A DNA stretch of 64,000 nt, taken from the NCBI GenBank assembly GCA_903813345.2, contig CAIIXF020000009.1, forward strand, positions 14,770,347 to 14,834,346, read 5' to 3'. The position numbers and the translations under genes are program-made. Positions 43,601 to 52,600 of this stretch are shown piece by piece. The stretch is from Owenia fusiformis (lineage: Eukaryota; Annelida; Polychaeta; Sabellida; Oweniidae). The notes under the pieces were generated by a model. It did not search any database, was not told the DNA's origin, and saw nothing but the letters and a program-made list of their open reading frames with translations. Position 1 is the first letter of the stretch. Every line of letters starts with the position of its first letter.

Positions 43601-46600
43601 TCAATATCCAGACTCAGTATGCCAACCTCTCTAGTATGTGATTTCACTAGATTTCATTATGATACATGTACTTAATTGAAAACTTACATATAAAATATCT
43701 TAAGTCCTATATTCTAGTAATAAATGAATTAGAATGTCACCTAACATTTGATGATGGTATGAATTTATTGATTTTGTGTCTATCAATACATGTTTCTAAC
43801 TTAATGCTGCAAAATGATAAAATTCACCACATCCACTTTCTTCAATTTTCCAGGGGTAGGGCACTATAAAGTCATATTAAAATTATAAAATAGTACTTCA
43901 TAACTAAAATAGATGTATTACAATACCACACATAGCTTAGAAATGTTTTTAGAATACTACTATGAGCTGTTAAAGCTGTCATATTGTGCTTGAAGCTACA
44001 AATATAAAATTGGCAAGACAAAAATTGCGTATCTTTTTCCTGTTTTTTGTATTTTTCTGAGACCAATAAGGGTATCAACCCATAACTTTAGGATAGTATT
44101 CATATTTGTACTAGCAATGTATGGTGTACAACTCAGAACAATAGCTCATATATCCTTTGAGTTATGAACTAGTTTCATAGTACCCCCTAGAATATTTTCC
44201 TAGGGGGGTAAAAATGCCAAAATTTAGTGTCGTGTCGTTGAGCTGTCATCTTTTAATATCTTTATCAGCATGAAAAACTGATCTAGTAAAAATAGGTCTG
44301 TTGCTTTTTCTAAAAAATGCCTCAAAAACTTGAATTATTTGAATTGGAACCTGTCTAAATTAGAACTGATGAATTTTAACTGAAAAACTGATTAACAAAA
44401 TATCATCTTACACTGTATCTGTCAACCAATAAAATCAGAGACATTGATTACAGTCAATGACATCATTATAAAGGTCACACCCCCTCAAAATAACTTTCTC
44501 TCTCAATATAATTTGTACATAAGTCCATCATTCTATTTTGAGAATTGAGATGTCATGAGAGGGCTTATTGCCAAATGCAGATAAATATGCAAGTACATTA
44601 ATGTAACTTTAACAGGGGGCAGCCCCATTCAATAAGATCCTAAGGAGACCACAGATATTGTGTTAAAATACTAGCAAAAATGCTTAATTCAATAGCTCTA
44701 TGGAAAAGCAAAATAAATAAAATAATGATCATTATCACGGTGACCAAGAGTTAACAGTGCAAATTGGCCCGGTCGTGTTTTTTTAAACTCTTTAGTCGTG
44801 TTTTTTTGAAAATTTGAGAGGTAGGTTAATATATTTGGTCATGAAATTGCTGTGACTTGACTTTATGTAAATGTAAGTAATTTATAGTGCTTTCCATACT
44901 ATATATCTTAACTTCAGGTATCCGTAAACGTGTTATTTGCACGAATCGTATGCTATAGTCTTGTTATATCGGAAAGTGAGCAATTCTGTCAGTCTTATAC
45001 ATATTTCTGCCTGAAAATCACTAGCCTGGCTTGTATTCAATAAATACATCGATTCATGTAAGGAAAGCATTCATAATATGTGCGAAAACCACAAGTAAGA
45101 AGAGCTTAAAAAAGTAGCAGTTGACCGAATAATATTTTTTAGATTAAACTCTTTAGACGTGTTCAAAAGATTGCGGTTAATGACGTTGACTTGTTACTGG
45201 AAACATTTAGACGTGTAGAGACATTGAGGTTTAATGATTTGGAAGTGGGAAACAGCACATTATGTATTTCGCAAAAAATGATCAGAATGTGGAAGAAGTT
45301 GTTGTCTGAGTAATACTATCTTAATTATAAATGATTAACAATAATGTACGACATAATTTGTCAAGATTGATCGATGGAATCATTACAGAATTTGATACTT
45401 AAATCAAAATGGTTAGAATAAGACACGCAAGGTAAATGCAAGCGAGCTTTGTCTCGTCGCTCGTCGTTTTGAAAATTTGACTAGTCATATTTTTTAATTG
45501 CCCCGTCGCTCATTTAATGGCTCGTTGCTATTTTTGAATAAGCCTCAGATAAGTTTTAAAACGCCTTATTGGCCTTAAACTCACTTTCCCCTCTCATGAA
45601 CGTAAATAAATTTATTTAAGATGAGAGGTAATGTTTAGTTTGTGATGCACTACATGTAAATGCATATATACCGTTATTTAGTGCTCAAAATCTTTTAGGT
45701 TCGCCTCAGGATTTTTAACAATTTGATTTGATGTTATTCCCTAATTTGCCTCTCACAATGCAATAGGTATAAAATGCTACATATGCTGCTTTGGTTCTAT
45801 GAGTGACCTATGAACTGTACTGTAACATAGTTTGCTAGCGAATTAAATTACAACATCCGATGATCTTGTTAAATCATACATCTGTCTTTTTTATTTATCC
45901 TTATTTATTCATATCTTTACTACAAATTACAATAAACGGGTGACACCTAATGTATATATCCCCGTGTTTTATAATAATACATGAACAGATGGTGGGGGAT
46001 CTGCTTGTGTAATAATGCATACTATTTGTTTCTGCTGGTCAATAGTGTGTATCGTATTAGGCCCGCAAATTATTATAAAACCAACATAAACTATAAATTA
46101 TATTATTGATTAAGAAGATACTTTTTGAGTTATAACTTCTAGCAGAAATACGAGATAGTAAGAATTTAGTTTTTCAATTTATTTTAGTACTAGTTTAAAA
46201 AGCAAACAGTTGTAACTAGTTCAAGGAATGTGTTCTTATCGGTGCTTTTGAAAGCACACACGTGACACTTATTCCGAGGAACTGAAATAACAAAATATGT
46301 GAATAGTCATGTAGTTCAAACATTCATCTTCAAAATAATAATGCAATTAATGCGATCATAAGCACAGACAAATTATTAAGCAACAAAACATGTGAAATGT
46401 GAACACTATTACAAGTCAATTCAAAGTCGTTAATTTTATCACGTCTAAAACGTTATCTTTACAATTCCAAAACGTTAACATGCTTATTATAAGACACGTC
46501 CATGACGTTACGTTGTCCCTTCTCCATAGTTAACTCCACTTTCTACATTTACGGTCATTTATGGCAATTTTAAGATAAATCCAGTTAAAATATTTACACG

Positions 46601-49600
46601 ATCTTTAAAGTAGTGAATATTATTCCACGTTGTTGAATGGATTGTCTGTTTAAACTTGATTAAATAACACTAAATGCAAATTCAGTACATATTTCTGGCA
46701 CTTTTGGTATATAATTGTGATTGATATGAAGTATGATGGATTTATCCCCAAAATAGATTCGTGGGTATGAAGAAGAACATCTTAGGTAGAAGTCAAGATA
46801 TGTAAGTTTGTAAAATATAGAATATTCTTATCTTTTTGCTCCATTCTAACGAATGTCGCATCCCATGTTCTTACAAAACACGACTAAAGAGTTAAAAAAA
46901 ACACGACCGGGCCAATTTGAAATGTTAATTCTTGGTCACCGTGATTATACAGTATTTGAGAACACATAATACCATTTTTTGTAACCTTGGTATTCATTAT
47001 TCAATTATTCATTCCACATTTAGTTTAATTTTAATGCATTTGGGTACATTTTAGGCCATGTATAGGACATTAAGTATTTCCAGAACATGGAATATTAATC
47101 TTCAGCTCACAACAGTTGTCCCATCCCGAGGACAGAGTTCTGGTGGATGGGAAATAATATTGTGACATCCCTATTCAAAGCCCTTACTACAACTGCTTAC
47201 TACTACATATATGTGAAAGGGTAAATTACTTATAGCTATATTATGTATTACCTGAAGGTTCAGCAACAGGTTCAGAGTGAGTATTTGCAGGTTCTGGAGC
47301 TACTTCTTGAACTTTCTCTGCTTGTTTTTTGTTTGATTTTTTCTTGGCTACAGTAGGATCATCTTCATCAGAAAGTAAACCTGCTAGTGGATCATCTTCA
47401 TCAAAATCTGAAATCAGCAACCTCATACAGTAAAACCTGTTTTATCCAAATGTCCATAGGACCAGCAAATGTTTACTTTTTCTTATACAAGATATTTTGT
47501 TACTAAAGTTCTTGGCATTATTTTATTTTTAGTATAATTATTAAGACAGACAGACATTACCTCCAAAGTCAAACTTTTTGGCTGGTTTGTTCAAATTCCG
47601 TTTAGTATCTTTCTCCTCCCTCTTCATTGTGCCTGAAACTGCAAGAATATTGAGTGAAATATGATATAAATGTTATCATTTTTATTACAAAAATTAATAC
47701 CGTGGGTACTGGGCTCACATGGTGTTGCTCAAAAATGAAAATAAAAAAACGGATATAATTTTTTCCAGATTTTTTGTAACAAAATTATTTCATACAGCTA
47801 CTCTTTACAAAGACATGGCTTTTAACAATGCAGGACACCTGAACTTATTTGTAAAGCTAGGAAATGGGCCAAAAGTGAATTTCCCGAGACAAAAATGGTG
47901 GCCATTTTGAAAATAGGCGAGATTTTGAAGCAGGAGTCACAGGTTTTTTTTTCTTTATTGATGTTGAACAAAAATATTTTAAAACCGGAGAATTTAAAAA
48001 GAGCCAAATGTTGACAGACAGAGGTTTTAAAACTTGCCACTATTTTGGACTGACTGAGAGACAGATGAACAAATCAATGTTAACTAAAATGGCTGAAAAT
48101 AAAAAAGGATATGATTTTTTGTCGATTTTTGTAACAAAATTATTTCATACAACTACTATTTACAGTGAAATAGCTTTTTACAATGCAGGACACCTGAAAT
48201 TATTTGTAAAGCTAGGAAATGGGCCAAAAGTGAATTTCACGAAACAAAAATGGCAGCCATTTTGAAAATAGGCGAGCTTTTGAACCAGGAGTCATAGGGG
48301 AGTTTTCTGTATTGATGTTGAACAGAAATAACTTAAAACGGGAATCTTATCTACAGAGGTTTTAAAAAGTGCCACTAATGTCGACGGAAAAGTAGATTTC
48401 GCGAGTCAGATGGACAAATCAATGTTAACTAAAATGGCTGAAAATAAAAAAACGGATTTAATTTTTTTTCGATTTTTTGTAACAAAATTATTTCATATAA
48501 CTACTCTTTACATTGACATGGATTTTGACAATGCACAACACCTGAAATTATTTGTAAAGCTAGGAAATGGGTCAAAAATGAATTTCGCGAGACAAAAATG
48601 GCAGCCATCTTGAAAATAGGCGAGCTTTTGAACCAGGAGTCAGAGGGGAGTTTTCAGTATTGATGTTGAACGAAAATAACTTAAAACGGGAATCCTATCG
48701 ACAGAGGTTTTAAGGCAAATGGTTCAAAAGTGGATTTCGTGAGACAGATGGTCAAATCAATGTTATAGACTAAAGTGGCTGAAAATAAAAAAAATGGATA
48801 TAATTTTTTACTGATTTTTTGTAACAAAATTATTTCATACAACTACTCTTTACATTGACATGGATTTTTACAATGCAGGACACCTGAAATTATTTGTTAA
48901 GCTAGGAAATGGGTCAAAATTGAATTTCGCGAGACAAAAATGGCGGCTATTTTGAAAATAAGTGAGCTTTTGAACCAGGAGTCAGAGGGGAGTTTTCTGT
49001 ATTGATGTTGAACAAAAATAACTTAAAACGGGAATCCTATCGACAGAGGTTTTAAAACGTGCCACTATTGTTGACGGACGTCATTTGTTTTTGTTTTTTT
49101 TCTTTTTCAAATATAGTTTATTCCAATTTAGGTTTTTACGATACAGAAATACAATGATACAATTAATTACAATAATGTATAATGAGTTATGTTTTAATCA
49201 TTTTCCATTTGTTTTTAAAAAATACATTTTTACGAGTACAGATTTCAAAATTTAAAGTTTTAATAGTGCCTTCAAAATTACGCTTAATACCATTATTCAG
49301 TTCTTGAATATATGTTTTATATATAACAAATGACACAATACTTATAAAATAGTTTAAAAATTCAGTATGACTGTCATTTCCATCGTAACCAATTATCAAT
49401 TTTCTGTAAGTTACTCTTAACCCTGAGATATTATAAATATGTTTCCAAATGTTTTGAGAATATGAGCATGAAAATAACAAATGTTTCAAGGTACATAATT
49501 CATTACATAAACTACATTTGTAGGTTTCACTTTTACCAAATATATATAAATCACTAAGGCTAGGAAGAATATTGTTGATTATTCTAAAGTTGAAATTACC

Positions 49601-52600
49601 TATTTTCTTTTCTTTACAACTTATTTTTGTAGAGAAAAAGTTTTGCCAATTTATTTCATCGTTGGCTTCATAGCAAAACTCTTGTTCCCATTTCCTTTTC
49701 ATGAACCATTTTTCCGATCGTTTGTTTTTTAATATTTCATAAAAGAATTTGGATTTCTGATTATTCACAGTGATAATCACATTATTTATATTAAATTTAA
49801 AAGTATTATGAATATTTGTATACTTGACAGATTCTAAATTGAATCTTTCTTTCAGTGTGCCCATGGCTGATAAAACTCTGTAATATTCAGATATCCAATT
49901 TTGTTTATTTACAAGTTTTTGATATAACATATTAACATCAAGGAACCTGTTCTGAATTATCAAGTCTTTTATGTATATAATTCCACTTTTGATCCATGAT
50001 TCAAAGAAAATTGGTTTATTTTTGACGGTGAATAATTTGTTTCCCCATATAACCTCTTGCAAGAGTTCATGTTGCTTCATATCTCTTATATTTTTGATGC
50101 ATTTACATAAACAATGTGCTTCCAGCACTTGTTGATAAAAAAGTGGAACATTTTCAAATTCTTTAAATCTAGTATCATTTATCTTGAATAATACATCTAT
50201 ATTTGGAAGAAATTTATTGAAATAGAAGTAAGGGATTTTATTGTACATGTTTTGATTATGCAAACGGGGGATCCATGCTGCTTTAAGTGCATGTATTTGA
50301 GACTCTAAGTCAATCATATTTATTCCACCCTTATTAATATTATTTATGATTATAGATCTTCTTATTTTGTCCTTTTTTCCATCCCATAGAAATTTAAATA
50401 CAAGATTGTTTACTTTTTTTATAATCTCATGTGGCACAGATAATACTGATGCTGCATAACTTAATTTTGGAATTGCCAGTGATTTAATCACTGTAACTTT
50501 GCCAAAAAGTGTTAAGTATCGGTTCTTCCAGCTGTCTAATATTTTTTCTACCTTTTTTACTCTTCCCAGTTTAATTCATAACATCTTTGTTTGTTGTGTC
50601 CTAAAAAGATTCCTAAATATTTGATTGGTTCATCAGTAAAAGTTATATTTTCACATTTCTTTTCAAAGTCCTTATTTTTTCCAAGCCAAATGCCTTCAGT
50701 TTTTTCTATGTTTAACTTCAGACCAGAAAATTTTGAGAAATTGGAAATAGTATTAAGAGCATTTTTCAATGACTCTTTATCTTTAATGAAAAGTGAAGTA
50801 TCGTCCGCATATTGGGACATCTTATATTATTTACCATCAACAGTTATACCTGATATATCATTATTTTGCTGAATTGCTAAGTTCATAACTTCGCAACATA
50901 AAATAAATGCCATTGCGGAAACGGGGCAGCCCTGCCGACATGAGCGTTCAACATCAATATTTTTTGATAACCATCCATTTTGCTTAATGTTTAAGAAAGG
51001 TTTTTCATATAAAAGTTTGAGCCATTTTATAATCTTATCACTGAATTTAAATTTTTTCAACGTTTCATACATAAAATTCCACTCTATACTATCAAACGCT
51101 TTTTGGAAGTCAAGAAAGATTATAGCGCCACCTATCTGATTTTGATTTTCAAAATATTCAAATACATCTAATACCAGTCGGCTACTATTTCCTATAAAAC
51201 GACCATTAATATAAGCTGTTTGTTGCATACCAATTAATTTACCTATAACCTTTTGAAGTCTTTTTGCCAAGATAAAAGCTAAAATCTTATAATCTGTATT
51301 AGATAATGATATTGGACGATAATTTTTTAATAGTTCACGGTCTCCTTTTTTGAATAACAAAGATATGATAATTTTACGAAATGATGTTGGTAAGATTCCA
51401 ACTTCATATGACTCATTAATTGCTTCTATAACATAAATATGTATATCTTTCCAAAAGCATTTATAGAAGTCAGTGGTTAAACCATCTGATCCTGGGGAAA
51501 TATCTTTTTTCATACTGGAAATAACAGGTAAACACTCACTATTATTGATAACACCTTCAAGGATGTCATTATCTTGTTTATCTAATGTATTAGGAAAGTT
51601 AATAGAATTCAAATAATTTTTTACTTTATTGGTTGGTTGGGATTTTGATCTATATAATTCGCTATAGAATTTAATTTCTTCTTTCAAAATATCGGACGTC
51701 ATTTGTTGTTGCTGCATTAGTTTCTTCATTCATTGTCTTCTTTCTTTGTCTTGATTTGATTGTGATGTTGTCTTTCTTCAGGGTCCACAGATTTGGTGGG
51801 TTAAACGTTTTGATCCGGCCGGAAAACTCTCCCCTTCCCCTTACTGATGTTCTTGTGTTGATCTGTCTTCTTAGTTTACCCTCTTTACGGATGCACAGAC
51901 AGACAGACAGACAGACGGACAAGTGAGTATTTGCAAAAGCTCACCATGTGAGCTAAAAAATAGGAAATCAAAATACAAGTCAAGGATATTAAGTCAAGTA
52001 AATATCACCTGTTTTAGGTTGTGCAGGAACTGATTCAGATGAAACTGGGGAATCCCAGTCATTTTCTTCTACAGTAGCAGTTCTTTTTTCCGTGGCTTTA
52101 CTGGGCATATTAGGTACAACCTCCTTCTGTGGCTTCTTTACTTCTTTCTTTGGTGTCTTGACCTCCTTCTGCAGATTCTTCTTGGTTGGAAAGAGGTTTT
52201 CATCCATAGCATCTAAGTCCTACGCAGACAGACAGAAATTATCCATATAATATATATTATTTAACAAGGCATTAACATGACACTTAATTGCTCTCAATAT
52301 TATGAGTTCAATCTTAAGTTAGATTTGAACTTCTGAGAACTTGTGGATGATTTTGAAAAAAAGAATTGAAGTCAGTCTCAACAGTATTTGTTGAGTTATT
52401 GGAAGAATTTGTTTAAGACCTCGACCACCGTCACAAAAAATGAAGACCATAACAATATGTCACAACTTTTTGATGGTGACATAATAAAAATTGCACCATT
52501 GAGGCTCTATCAAGTCAACTAAATTTGGGTTTTAGACTTCTTACAAAAAGATTTGAAAACCAAGTGAAACCTCCTGTTTAAGAACCCTTATTCTGACCAT

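Larger units (their letters stand above)
47692..51955 (-). mobile_element. Family-B Helentron-like element, interrupted by a LINE
   Basis: Read on the - strand it starts with the hairpin AGCTCACATGGTGAGCT (51938-51954), then (CTGT/CCGT)n at 51896-51921. Four sub-repeats of about 345 bp follow (48000-49075 and 47715 on; AATCAATGTTAACTAAAATG marks each). It ends with the inverted repeat CACCATGTGAGCCC and a TACC-CAC-GGTA hairpin near 47698-47708. This layout matches the element at 24146. Without the nested LINE it would be about 1.6 kb. It lies in FBF1 intron 4. Confidence 0.75.

Noticed and set aside
50557-50820. Separate small gene starting MSQYADD
   Set aside because: It is the in-frame continuation of the LINE reverse transcriptase after a single stop codon.
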